Below are positions 17,074 to 26,097 of a stretch of DNA of 64,000 bases, in pieces (position 1 is the first letter of the stretch; each line of letters opens with the position of its first letter). A program made the translations under genes and the position numbers. Source of the stretch: Sorangium aterium (GTDB taxonomy: Bacteria; Myxococcota_A; Polyangia; Polyangiales; Polyangiaceae); the NCBI RefSeq assembly GCF_028368935.1, contig NZ_JAQNDK010000004.1, forward strand, positions 1,426,001-1,490,000. Direction: 5' to 3'. The notes below the pieces were generated by a model, which saw nothing but the letters and a program-made list of their open reading frames with translations, searched no databases and was not told the origin of the DNA.

Positions 17074-17979
17074 TCATCGCACGACGACAGCGCGGCCATC
17101 GACCGTGGTAATCACCGCCTCCGCCATGGCGAGGTCGGCTGTCGGCGATGTCTGTTCGATCAGGCGGCGACGATCCGCCCTCTCGTCCTTCGTCGAGCGC
17201 ACGAACGGCCAGAAGAGCTGCTCGGCCCACGGCTCGACCGGCGCGCCCTCGGGCAGCCCGAAGCCCTCCTGGCGCGCGTGCGGGATCATCAGCGTGCCAT
17301 GGAGCCAATCGAAGCAGACGAGGGTGGCGCCATAGTTCTTCATGGCATTGCCGAAGCGGCCGACCCCGTGGTGCACATGGTGCGTGTCGGGAAGCGAGAC
17401 GATGCGCTCGAGCACCCGCATGACAGGACGCGTGAAGCGGCTCTGCTGGAGATGCAGGTCCCAGCGGAGATCGCTGTGCTCCATCAGCGCGATCAGCGTC
17501 CTGAAGGCCAATCCCACGACGTAGGCGCCCGGGTGGCCGAGCCAGACGACGAGCGGGGCCAGCCATGTGCCTGGTACCAGGACGTCCCATAGCCAGTTTT
17601 CGCGGTACGTGACCGCGATGTTCATGTTGCGCGGCACGTGGTGCGGCTTGTGGATCCGCCAGAGCCAGGGCCGTTCATGGCTCAGGCGGTGCACCCAGTA
17701 CAGCCCGTATTCATCGAGTAGCAGGTAGACCGGCAAGACCAGCCAGGGGCTCACGTCCGCGAGCGCGTCCTCCGAGCCGGGCCAGAGCGATCCGAGCGCC
17801 CAGATCACGGCGACGAAGGACGCGCCGCGGATCACGAGGTAGGCGCCGACGGACAGGAGGCTCGCGCCGAGCTCCCGCATGGTGAGCACGCCTGGGCGCC
17901 GGTACAGGCCGAACGCGACCTCGAGGGCGGCAAAGAGCGCGAGGAGAACGAGGACGAACATCGTGCTGTGGATGATCAT
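17074..17979 (-). CDS. Membrane sterol desaturase/fatty acid hydroxylase superfamily protein
   Basis: The 301-residue protein has two to four hydrophobic segments in the first 90 residues and another near 135-160. It carries the di-iron histidine motifs: HRLSH (97-101), HKPHH (110-114) and HHVHH (200-204), with an extra His168. This is the fatty acid hydroxylase superfamily (PF04116-type). Members oxidise C-H bonds in sterols, carotenoids, fatty acids or alkyl ethers. It starts 32 bp after the stop of a ferredoxin-NAD(P)H reductase gene, a plausible electron donor. The substrate is unknown. Confidence 0.88.
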   Translation of the reverse strand: MIIHSTMFVLVLLALFAALEVAFGLYRRPGVLTMRELGASLLSVGAYLVIRGASFVAVIWALGSLWPGSEDALADVSPWLVLPVYLLLDEYGLYWVHRLSHERPWLWRIHKPHHVPRNMNIAVTYRENWLWDVLVPGTWLAPLVVWLGHPGAYVVGLAFRTLIALMEHSDLRWDLHLQQSRFTRPVMRVLERIVSLPDTHHVHHGVGRFGNAMKNYGATLVCFDWLHGTLMIPHARQEGFGLPEGAPVEPWAEQLFWPFVRSTKDERADRRRLIEQTSPTADLAMAEAVITTVDGRAVVVR

Positions 17980-18011
17980 GAGGGCTCTCCTTTCGAGCGT
18001 GGTGGCCGGGC

Positions 18012-19139
18012 TCAGGCGACCGCAGAGGCGGCGCCAGCCACCGAGCCGCGGTCCAGGAATCTATCGTGATGCAAGTGCTTCGGCGGAATCTCGCCGCGCA
18101 GCACGTCGAGCGCGGCGTCGATCATCCCGGGCGGCCCGCACACGTAGGCCGCGCAATCGGCGTGGCCCGCGGCGACCCCACGAAGGTAGTCGGTGACGTG
18201 CCCCTTCCGCCCTGTCCAGCTCGAGCCTTCGGGCTCTTGCGAGAGCACGGGCACGAAGACGAATCGACCTCGCCATCGCTTCTTGATCGAGGCAATGGCG
18301 TCGAGCGCATAGAGATCCTGCCGGGTGCGCGCGCCTACGACCAGCGTCACGTCTCGGGCGAGCCCGTCCGAGATCCCCTGCTCCAGGATCGCCTTGATCG
18401 GAGAGAGCCCGGTGCCTCCTGCCACGCAGAGGAGCGGCCGATCGGCCTCGTGGTAGCGGAAGGTGCCGTGTGGCCCCGAGAAGCACAGGCGCGCGCCCGT
18501 GCGATCGGCCCCGAAGAGCCAATCGGTGAAGGCCCCGCCCGGCACGTGGCGGACATGAAAGAGCGCCCTTCGCGGCGAGGCGCGATCCGGCGCCTCGGCG
18601 AAGGAGTAGCAGCGCGGCTTGTCGAGCCCCGGTACGCCGGGCACCGTGAGCTGTGCAACCTGCCCGGCCACGTAGTCGACCTCCGCGGTGAGGTCGACCT
18701 CGAGCGCGAGGACGCTGGGCGAGAGCGGCGTCACGCGCGCGACGCTCGCGTCGATCTGCACCGGCGCTGGACGCGTCGAGCGCCCGCGGCCCGTCCCAGG
18801 GACCTCGACCGCCACGTCCTCCGACACGGCCAGGCTCTGGCAGGCGAGGACGAAGCCGGCAGAGAGCTCCTCGGGCGCGACGTGGCGCGAGATATCGCTC
18901 TTGAGGCGGATATGGCCTCTGATGAGGCGGCACTTGCAGGTGCCACACTCGCCCGCGTTGCACATGTGTGGAAATGAAATGTTCCCGCGTACGGCTGCGC
19001 TGAGCAGCGTTTCCCCGGCCTCGATACGGGCCGCGCGATCGCTGCCCAGGACATGGAGTGTGCCGGCTCGACCGCTCGTCCGGCCGCCGAATGAGATAGC
19101 CTTCACGATGTTATGTTTCCCTCTCGTACGCGGCTTCAT
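18012..19139 (-). CDS. Ferredoxin-fused NAD(P)H oxidoreductase
   Basis: I start at the ATG at 19139, giving 375 residues; an earlier in-frame Met adds sequence of no clear family. Residues 25-110 are a plant-type 2Fe-2S ferredoxin with Cys60, Cys65, Cys68 and Cys100. The FAD domain has R-C-Y-S at 176-179, and the NAD domain has GGTGLSP at 241-247 and YVCGPPGM near the C-terminus. This order matches reductases of ring-hydroxylating or phenol-hydroxylase systems and CDP-6-deoxy-glucoseen reductase. It transfers electrons from NAD(P)H to an oxygenase. The gene directly upstream of the membrane hydroxylase argues that this is its reductase. Confidence 0.9.
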   Translation of the reverse strand: MKPRTRGKHNIVKAISFGGRTSGRAGTLHVLGSDRAARIEAGETLLSAAVRGNISFPHMCNAGECGTCKCRLIRGHIRLKSDISRHVAPEELSAGFVLACQSLAVSEDVAVEVPGTGRGRSTRPAPVQIDASVARVTPLSPSVLALEVDLTAEVDYVAGQVAQLTVPGVPGLDKPRCYSFAEAPDRASPRRALFHVRHVPGGAFTDWLFGADRTGARLCFSGPHGTFRYHEADRPLLCVAGGTGLSPIKAILEQGISDGLARDVTLVVGARTRQDLYALDAIASIKKRWRGRFVFVPVLSQEPEGSSWTGRKGHVTDYLRGVAAGHADCAAYVCGPPGMIDAALDVLRGEIPPKHLHHDRFLDRGSVAGAASAVA

Positions 19140-19262
19140 GGGGGCGGCCCCCCCGAAAAGCCCAATCAAGAAATGGTATGAGGCAGATTGCCGGCGTGAA
19201 TATTCCGCCGAATCCACGGCCGCCCGTCTCCCTCTGGGTCGAGCTCGCCCGCCGGGGACGCG
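19140..19262 (-). promoter_or_regulatory. Spacer between LysR gene and reductase gene
   Basis: This 123-bp gap is less GC-rich than its surroundings. It contains the 8-bp palindrome GAATATTC at 19198-19205. A LysR-type regulator gene lies immediately upstream on the same strand. The palindrome could be part of a LysR box controlling the reductase/hydroxylase pair, but I see no full T-N11-A repeat set. This is inference only. Confidence 0.25.
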
Positions 19263-20183
19263 TCAGATGCGGCTGCAGAGCTCGATGAGGGATCGCCGCA
19301 GCCACTCGTGGGCCGGGTCGCCGTCCTGACAGGCATGCCACATCATGAACAGCGGGATCGGCTGGATGGGGAGCGGACAGCTCACCACCCGCACGGGGAA
19401 GTGCTGCTCGAACAGCCGCGCCAGGGGGAGCGGCAACGTGCAGACGAGGTTCGACTGCGAGACGATGAACGGCATCGAGAGATAGCGGGGGACCTGCGCC
19501 CGCACGCACCGCGATCGCCCGACGAGGGCCTGAATTTGCTCTGCCAGGTTGGTCTGGCCCTCGCGCGGCTCGATGATGACGTGCTCGAGCGCCATGTACT
19601 CGTCGAGGGTCAGCGAGGGGCCCACGGTCGGATGATCCTGGCGCACCAGCGAGACGAGCTCGACGTCGAGCACGCGCGTTCGCCGGAACTCGTCGCCCGG
19701 GATGACGATGTGATCCAGGACGAGCTCGACCTTGCCGAGCCGCATCTCGTTCTGCAGCGAGGCCCCGGGCTCGCGGCAGATATCGAGCCGGACGCGGGCG
19801 CCGAGCTGCTCGAGCCACTGCAGAAAACGAGGCAAGAGGATGGCCTCTCCGAGGTCGCTGATCCCCAGCCTGAAGGTGCGGCTCGCCGTGCAATCGAAGG
19901 CGCCTGTATGGGCGAATGAGGCATGGATCAGGTCGAGCGCCTTGCGGATCGGGCCGGCGAGCGCGAGGGCGCGCGGCGTCGGGGCCATCTCCTTGCCGCG
20001 ACGCACGAAGAGATCGTCGTTGAACAGGAGCCGCAGCCGGCCGAGGGCGCTGCTCACGGCCGGCTGCGTCATGCCGAGTCGCTCGGCCGCTCGCGTCACG
20101 TTGCGCTCGGTGAGCACGACGTCCAGCACCGTGAGCAGGTTCAGGTCCACGGCGCGCAGGCGCGGCAGCGGCGGTGCGTTCAT
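19263..20183 (-). CDS. LysR-type transcriptional regulator
   Basis: The 306-residue length is normal for the family. The N-terminal winged HTH (about 10-68) reads DLNLLTVLDVVLTERNVTRA followed by AAERLGMTQPAVSSALGRLR, typical of the NodD/SyrM-like branch. The C-terminal periplasmic-binding-like domain would sense a co-inducer. It lies 124 bp upstream of the reductase/hydroxylase genes and on the same strand, unlike the usual divergent layout. It may regulate them, and possibly itself. The effector is unknown. Confidence 0.92.
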   Translation of the reverse strand: MNAPPLPRLRAVDLNLLTVLDVVLTERNVTRAAERLGMTQPAVSSALGRLRLLFNDDLFVRRGKEMAPTPRALALAGPIRKALDLIHASFAHTGAFDCTASRTFRLGISDLGEAILLPRFLQWLEQLGARVRLDICREPGASLQNEMRLGKVELVLDHIVIPGDEFRRTRVLDVELVSLVRQDHPTVGPSLTLDEYMALEHVIIEPREGQTNLAEQIQALVGRSRCVRAQVPRYLSMPFIVSQSNLVCTLPLPLARLFEQHFPVRVVSCPLPIQPIPLFMMWHACQDGDPAHEWLRRSLIELCSRI

Positions 20184-20276
20184 GGGGGAAGGGTAGCGCC
20201 GCCCCGACGCCCGCCGCCGAGAGCCCGAGCGGCGAGCTCTTCCATGCGCCTGCCGTCGAGAGGTAGCGGCCGGCGC

Positions 20277-23200
20277 CTACGGTGGCCCGGGCGCGGCTTC
20301 GATGCCGCCTGGCCCGACGCCCGGGGGTGGCGGCATCGCCGCGGCCACGAGGGCCACGCTCGCCCCGCGCGAGAGCCCGAGGGTCACCTGGGTCCCCGCG
20401 GGCACGCGGATCAGGGACCCAACCAGATACCCCAGCTTGCCGGTGACATCGTGGCCGTCCACCGAGACGATCACGTCCCCCACCTGCAGGCCCGCCGCCG
20501 CGGCCGGACCGCCGGGGCGCACCTCGATCACCTTGTGCGGCCGCATGGCCATCTCCATCGGCGACCGGGGCGGCTCGACCGTGAACCCGAGATCGCCGGG
20601 CGGCTCGTCCTGCTTCACCCGGCGCTTCGCCATGAGCAACCGCCCGACGTCGGTCTCCGCGCCCGGTTCCACATCGACCGGGATCATCGCCGCGTCGAAC
20701 GCCGAGCTCATCGGGTCCGCGGGCATGAGCATGAGCACGAGGGGACCTCTGGGGACACGGTCGAGGTGAAAATGACCCGCCCCGTCCGTGACCTCGCGTT
20801 GCTGCACCGGAGAGGGCGCGATTCCGCCGGCGCGCGGGTACGCGTGCACGGTCACCCCGGCCATGGGCGCGCCGTCCTCCAGGGACACCACCTGACCCCG
20901 GATGGCGACGCGCCCGGCGAGCGTGAGCACCACCCCGCTCCGCTGCTCCCCCTGCGCGAGCGTCACCTCCCCCGTGGCCGTCCCCTCCGGGGCGTCGGCT
21001 GCGATATCGTACTTGCCCGCCGGCAGATCGCTCATCGTCCAGGCCCCGTCCGTGAACGAGAAGGACTCGCTCCGGAAGAACGGCGCTTCGCGGCCCGTGA
21101 CGCGGATCGTGAACTGATCGGGCGGCGCGCCGCCGGGGCGGGAGACAGCGCCGGAGACGGTGCCAGTCTCCTGGATCGTGAGCGTCACGGTGTCGCCGAT
21201 ATGGACGTGCTCGACGGCGGCGCGGCCTCCTCCGCGGCGCTGCGCCTGGACCGTGTACGTGCCCCGGCCCAGGTTCCCGATCACGAACTCCCCGTCGGGA
21301 TCGGTGAGCACCGGCGCGTAGGGCCCCATGCTCTCCAGCGGTGGGGGTGGAGGGGCCGGAGCGCCCGGCTCTCCCGCGCCCTCGGGCTCTCGCTGAACAT
21401 TGACGAACGCGTCCGCCACCGGCCTGCCGCTCCCGTCGATGACGCGCCCGTGGATCTCGCCGTTCTGGCGCTCCACGACCAGGCTCACGCGCGCGGCCGC
21501 CCCTGCCTTCACGTTCACGGCGACCCCGGGGTCGCCGTCGCCGACCTGGCCTGGCGCCCTCATGGGCATACCCCCCTGCATGGCCCAGATCCGATACGCG
21601 CCCGGCGCGACCCCCTTGATCACGAAGGTCCCGTCCGCGAGGGACTTTCTCGGAGGGCCGTTCCACCCGGGCTGCTGCGCGCTCAGCATGACGTCCGCGC
21701 CTGCAACGGGGCGGCGGTCCTCATCGATCACCGTGCCCTCGACGCTGCCCCCGCTATCCATCACGAGGGTGATCTCGGGAGCGCGCTCATCGACGAGCTC
21801 GACCTCGACCGGTTCGGGCGGAATGTGATCGTTCGAGTGCGCCATGACCCTGTGCTTGCCGGGGAGGAGCCCCCGGAGCACGAAGCGGCCGTCGTCATCG
21901 CTCTGCCCGACGGGGCCGGGCAGCATCGCCCTCATGTCGGTCGGGCTCGCGTGGACCATGGCGCGCACGGGCTTGTCCTCGCGGTCCACCACCCGGCCCC
22001 GGAGCGACAGCCCGGCGCGGACGGTCCACACGAGGCCCTCGACGTCCGCCTCGCCGACCTCCACGGCGGGGTAGGTCGGCTCCGACGCGTGATCCTGGCA
22101 GAGCACCATCACCTGGTACGAGCCGGGCAGCACCCCCTCGAAGCGCGCTGAACCGTCGGCCTCGAGGACAGCGGGGAGCCAGCCGCTCCCTTCGTGAAAC
22201 AGGGTGACGGAGCCGCTCGCGCAGGGCCCGCCCCCGGGCGCGACCTCCACGCGGCCAGCCACGCTGCTGGCGGGGTGCATCTCGATCACCACCTCGCTCG
22301 AGGTCTGACCGATCCCGAGCACCACGCTCGCGCGCGCCTGGCCATATCCGCCCGCGGCGCGCGCCGTGGGCTTGTAGCGCCCGGGCGCCAGCCCTGGGAT
22401 GCGGAAGCGCCCCTCCGCGTCGCTCGACGCGGGTTTCACCTCCCCGGGGCCCCACCGCTGCTCCATCCCGGGACTGATCTTCGCGCCGGCGATCGGCTCG
22501 CCCGACCCCGCCTCGACGACCCGCCCCTCGATCACCGAGCCGGGCGTCAGCAAGATCTCGAGCGGCGGCCCCGGCGCCATGCCGTGCTGCGACCCCTCGG
22601 CATACCCGTCGGCGGTGGCGCGCGCCAGGCAGTATCCCTCCTCGGTCCACGCGGAGAAGGAGCCCTCTGCGTCGGAGCGGGTCACCGCGGCGCCCTGGTG
22701 CGACCCCAGGAAGCCATGAATCATGACGAGCGCCCCGGCGATGGGCCCGCCGCTGACGTCCTTGACGTGGCCCCGGACCTCGACGCCGCCGCGGACGAGC
22801 GTCAGATCGACGCCGGTGCGCGCCTCTCCCTGGCGGAGATCGAGCCAGCCGGCGCGGTCCGGGGCAGGGGAGGTGTAGCTCGCGGGGCGGTGGCCCGGCG
22901 CCGAGGCGAAGATCGTCAGGCGCGCGGGGGAGAGATCCGCGATCTGGTAGCGGCCGTCCTCTCCTGCGGGCGCGCATGTCGGCTCGCCCAGATCGAACGG
23001 CGTCAGGCCGCCCGCGCCGCCGCTCGCGCCGGCGCACACCAGCGCTCCGGCGACGGGCGAGCCGGCCGCATTGGCGACCCGCCCCGCGATGCTCCCGAGC
23101 TTCGGGGGCGGCGCGTCCCTCGCGCGGAGGCGCCGCGCTCCCCGCGTCGAAGCGGCGCTCGCCGGAGGTGCGGGGCCGTCCGGCGGCGGCTCTGCGGCGC

Positions 23201-23288
23201 GGAGCCACAACAAGAGGCCCAGGATCCCCGCCGCCGCCAGCCCGAGCACGACAAGGGGTAGCCACCGTCTCGCTTCCGCTCTCTTCAT
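20277..23288 (-). CDS. Membrane-anchored protein with nine carboxypeptidase-regulatory-like domains and a C-terminal PDZ
   Basis: The 1003-residue protein starts with a positively charged N-terminus and a transmembrane segment (about 10-30). About nine beta-sandwich repeats follow, each starting with a phrase like GSIAGRVANAAGSPVAGALV, VEVRGHVKDVSGGPIAGALV or GSVEGTVIDEDRRPVAGADV and containing DGRF/DGSF and GxY turns. These are the CarboxypepD_reg-like (transthyretin-fold) marks. Near residue 915 the sequence changes to a PDZ domain (GGPAAAAGLQVGDVIVSVDG). No protease catalytic motif is visible. I infer a large periplasmic binding or scaffold protein. The neighbouring LysR gene starts 94 bp beyond its stop on the same strand. 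Confidence 0.87.
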   Translation of the reverse strand: MKRAEARRWLPLVVLGLAAAGILGLLLWLRAAEPPPDGPAPPASAASTRGARRLRARDAPPPKLGSIAGRVANAAGSPVAGALVCAGASGGAGGLTPFDLGEPTCAPAGEDGRYQIADLSPARLTIFASAPGHRPASYTSPAPDRAGWLDLRQGEARTGVDLTLVRGGVEVRGHVKDVSGGPIAGALVMIHGFLGSHQGAAVTRSDAEGSFSAWTEEGYCLARATADGYAEGSQHGMAPGPPLEILLTPGSVIEGRVVEAGSGEPIAGAKISPGMEQRWGPGEVKPASSDAEGRFRIPGLAPGRYKPTARAAGGYGQARASVVLGIGQTSSEVVIEMHPASSVAGRVEVAPGGGPCASGSVTLFHEGSGWLPAVLEADGSARFEGVLPGSYQVMVLCQDHASEPTYPAVEVGEADVEGLVWTVRAGLSLRGRVVDREDKPVRAMVHASPTDMRAMLPGPVGQSDDDGRFVLRGLLPGKHRVMAHSNDHIPPEPVEVELVDERAPEITLVMDSGGSVEGTVIDEDRRPVAGADVMLSAQQPGWNGPPRKSLADGTFVIKGVAPGAYRIWAMQGGMPMRAPGQVGDGDPGVAVNVKAGAAARVSLVVERQNGEIHGRVIDGSGRPVADAFVNVQREPEGAGEPGAPAPPPPPLESMGPYAPVLTDPDGEFVIGNLGRGTYTVQAQRRGGGRAAVEHVHIGDTVTLTIQETGTVSGAVSRPGGAPPDQFTIRVTGREAPFFRSESFSFTDGAWTMSDLPAGKYDIAADAPEGTATGEVTLAQGEQRSGVVLTLAGRVAIRGQVVSLEDGAPMAGVTVHAYPRAGGIAPSPVQQREVTDGAGHFHLDRVPRGPLVLMLMPADPMSSAFDAAMIPVDVEPGAETDVGRLLMAKRRVKQDEPPGDLGFTVEPPRSPMEMAMRPHKVIEVRPGGPAAAAGLQVGDVIVSVDGHDVTGKLGYLVGSLIRVPAGTQVTLGLSRGASVALVAAAMPPPPGVGPGGIEAAPGPP

Positions 23289-23810
<522 letters not shown>

Positions 23811-24959
23811 TTACGGGCAGGCGGTCCCGTCGGCCAGCGCGGTGCACTCCTCCGGGTTCTCGAACGCGCGGCTCACGTGGAGCAGCCGGCAAGAGACCGT
23901 GTCGCCGCCCTCGGCGCTCGCCACGGAGTAGTGGGAATCATGGGCGGCTCCCGCCATCGTGCTGCACTCGCTCTGGCACTCCGCGCCCCAGCCCTCGTAC
24001 GCCTCGCCGAGGGCCTCCTTGCAGGCCGCTTCGAAGAGCGTGCAGTACGACACGCAGTTGCCTGTCACGCCCGAGCCCGGCTCCTCGACCCCGCAATGGC
24101 CGTCTCCGCCCGGCCCCGTGTGCGGGCAGTGGGTCGTCGGCGCCAGCATGGCGCTGTAAGCGTGGTACTTGCGGCAGCCCACGGTGTTCTCGGTCCGGTC
24201 CTCCGCCCCGCCGGGAGGGAGCGCCGCGCAGACCGCGAGGCACTGCGCTCTCGACTCGTAGACGGCCAGATCACCCGTGCACGACGTCATGACCACCTGG
24301 CAGAAGTCCTCGCAGCTCGGCTCGGTCCCGTCCGGATCGGCGCAGGGCTGCACGGGCGTCAGGCTCGCGTGCGGGCAGTGCTCCTCGGGGTCCACCGTCG
24401 CGGAGCTCACGTGCACGAGGCGGCACTGCAGCGTGTCGCCGTCGTGGTTCTCGATGACGTCGAACATGTCCACGTCCTTGAGCCCCGCGCACATGGCGAC
24501 GCAGTCCTCCTCCGTGGGGACCTCGAGCGTGCACGCCGCGGCCCGCAGCGCGCAGTAGCTCTCGCAGTTGCTCCCGCACTCGCCGCCGCCGCCCGGGCCG
24601 GCCGCTGGACAGTGCACCTCGACCTCGCCCGTGGCCCCCGCCAGCTCCGCCTGGCGGGCGCGGCACGCGACCGTGTTGTCCACGGGCTCCAGGGGATCGC
24701 CCTCCGGGAGCAGCGCGCACACGCCCTGGCAGGTCTCCAGCGTGGCATAGACCTGGTGCTCTCCCGTGCAGTTCGCCATCACGTCGGCGCAGTACGACGC
24801 GCATTGCTCGCTCACAGGCGCCTGCCCGCCCCCCGTCTCCGCGCCGCCCGGGTCGAAGGTGCGGTCCTCGATGCCGGCGATGGCCTGGCAGCCGAGCCAC
24901 GCGAGGCTCGAGAGCGGGGCGAGCAGGGCGAGCGACAGGAGCCCTGTCATGCGTCTCAT
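23811..24959 (-). CDS. Cys-rich lipoprotein with internal ABAB duplication
   Basis: Start at the ATG at 24959, which overlaps the stop of the upstream TPR gene as ATGA. The 382-residue product has a lipoprotein signal (lipobox AWLGC, about residue 24). The mature part consists of four Cys-rich modules in the order A-B-A-B. Each module begins with C-x3-C-x6-C (CASYCADVMANC, CESYCALRAAAC, CEDFCQVVMTSC, CVSYCTLFEAAC) and ends with a VxCR or QCR Cys. The A modules both contain TGE/TGD, a C-x3-C pair and NTVxCR. Only disulphide-rich surface function can be inferred. It is the last gene of the kinase/TPR/lipoprotein run. Confidence 0.85.
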   Translation of the reverse strand: MRRMTGLLSLALLAPLSSLAWLGCQAIAGIEDRTFDPGGAETGGGQAPVSEQCASYCADVMANCTGEHQVYATLETCQGVCALLPEGDPLEPVDNTVACRARQAELAGATGEVEVHCPAAGPGGGGECGSNCESYCALRAAACTLEVPTEEDCVAMCAGLKDVDMFDVIENHDGDTLQCRLVHVSSATVDPEEHCPHASLTPVQPCADPDGTEPSCEDFCQVVMTSCTGDLAVYESRAQCLAVCAALPPGGAEDRTENTVGCRKYHAYSAMLAPTTHCPHTGPGGDGHCGVEEPGSGVTGNCVSYCTLFEAACKEALGEAYEGWGAECQSECSTMAGAAHDSHYSVASAEGGDTVSCRLLHVSRAFENPEECTALADGTACP

Positions 24960-26023
24960 TCGAACGTACCTCCCACGCGCAACCCGACATTGCGCGCGTC
25001 CACGAACGCTCCCACCTGGACGGGCGGGGTCTGCCTCGGCGCGACGACGAACACGAGGACGGCGCCGCCGATCGCCGCCGCCGCGCCGAGCCCGAACGCG
25101 ACGTTCGACACGGTGGCGGCGCTCTTGGCCTCCTCGGTCAGCGTGACGCCGCGCTCGTCCTCGCACGTGCTGCCGCCCTTGCAGTAGCCCTCCGCGTCGC
25201 TGTTCTTCGAGATGGCCTTCACGCCGAAGAACGTCCCGACGCCGAGGCCCACGACGCCCGCGCCGCCCACGACGAGGCCGATCAAGCGCGTCGTGTGGCC
25301 CCCGGACGCCGCCTGCGCCGGCGCCGGCGCAGGGGCGCCGCGCGCCGGCGCGGGGCCTGTCCCCTGGGCGGGCGGCGGCTCGAGGGGCGCAGTCGGCGAC
25401 CCCTCGATCCGCTTGAGCGCCGGGACATCGACGCTCGCTGGGCCCTTGTTGTCGCCCCCGAGCTTCACGGTCGTCGTCCAGGTCTCGTGGCCCGGGGCGC
25501 TCGCCTCGATCGCGATCTCGCCCGGATCCACGGGGAGCGCGACGCCGAAGACCGCAGGATCGACGGCCTTTCCGGCGGAGCGCACCTTGAACCCCTCGAT
25601 CGCGAGGTTCTCGGCCGCGACGCCGATGCTCAGCTTCGACAGGCCCGGCTCCAGCCGGGCCGCCCTCGCCTGCGCCTTGCGGGCGCGGTCGGCTTGCCCC
25701 GCGGCCTGGGACTCCGACATGGCCTGCCGGAACGTGGCCCAGGCGCTCGCCGTGCGGCCGGTGTTCTCGTAACACTCGGCCAGGTAGAGGAGCGTGCCGA
25801 TGCCCGGATCGATGCGCTGGCTCTGCTCCAGCCTCGGGCACGCCTCCGCGCTGCGCCCCTGCTTCATCAGGTCGAGCGCCGCGTCGAAGAGCGCCTCCGC
25901 CGCCGCCTTGTCGGCGGCGCTCGGCTCCGCCCGCGCGGGGAGGCCCCCGGAGATCAACGCCGCGCACAGGCCCAGGCCGACGCAGTGTGCGATGCTTCGC
26001 TGACGACGTTTCAACCGCCTCAT
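24956..26023 (-). CDS. TPR and PEGA-like periplasmic/membrane protein
   Basis: The ATG at 26023 gives 355 residues with an N-terminal signal (KRRQRSIAHCVGLGLCAALI). A tetratricopeptide-like region follows at about 35-125 (AALDLMKQGRSAEACPRLEQ; GTLLYLAECYENTGRTASAW). A beta domain resembling PEGA comes next, with DPGEIAIEASAPGHETWTTT, then a Pro/Ala linker and two hydrophobic segments near residues 245-265 and 310-330. This plan is common in myxobacteria downstream of Ser/Thr kinases. Its stop overlaps the start of the Cys-rich lipoprotein, so translation is probably coupled. Confidence 0.85.
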   Translation of the reverse strand: MRRLKRRQRSIAHCVGLGLCAALISGGLPARAEPSAADKAAAEALFDAALDLMKQGRSAEACPRLEQSQRIDPGIGTLLYLAECYENTGRTASAWATFRQAMSESQAAGQADRARKAQARAARLEPGLSKLSIGVAAENLAIEGFKVRSAGKAVDPAVFGVALPVDPGEIAIEASAPGHETWTTTVKLGGDNKGPASVDVPALKRIEGSPTAPLEPPPAQGTGPAPARGAPAPAPAQAASGGHTTRLIGLVVGGAGVVGLGVGTFFGVKAISKNSDAEGYCKGGSTCEDERGVTLTEEAKSAATVSNVAFGLGAAAAIGGAVLVFVVAPRQTPPVQVGAFVDARNVGLRVGGTFE

Positions 26024-26097
26024 ACGTCCCGTGTTCTCCTCCAAGCTGGCCACGGCGGCCCCGGGGGGCCGTCGCCGGATCGACGCGAGCGCCACGC

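Noticed and set aside
13581-17111. Open frame of 1176 codons in another plus-strand frame, and a 1060-codon frame on the minus strand, over the HEAT-like gene
   Set aside because: Both are Arg/Ala/Pro/Gly-rich shadow translations caused by extreme third-position GC. The 1120-codon frame has normal protein composition and repeats.
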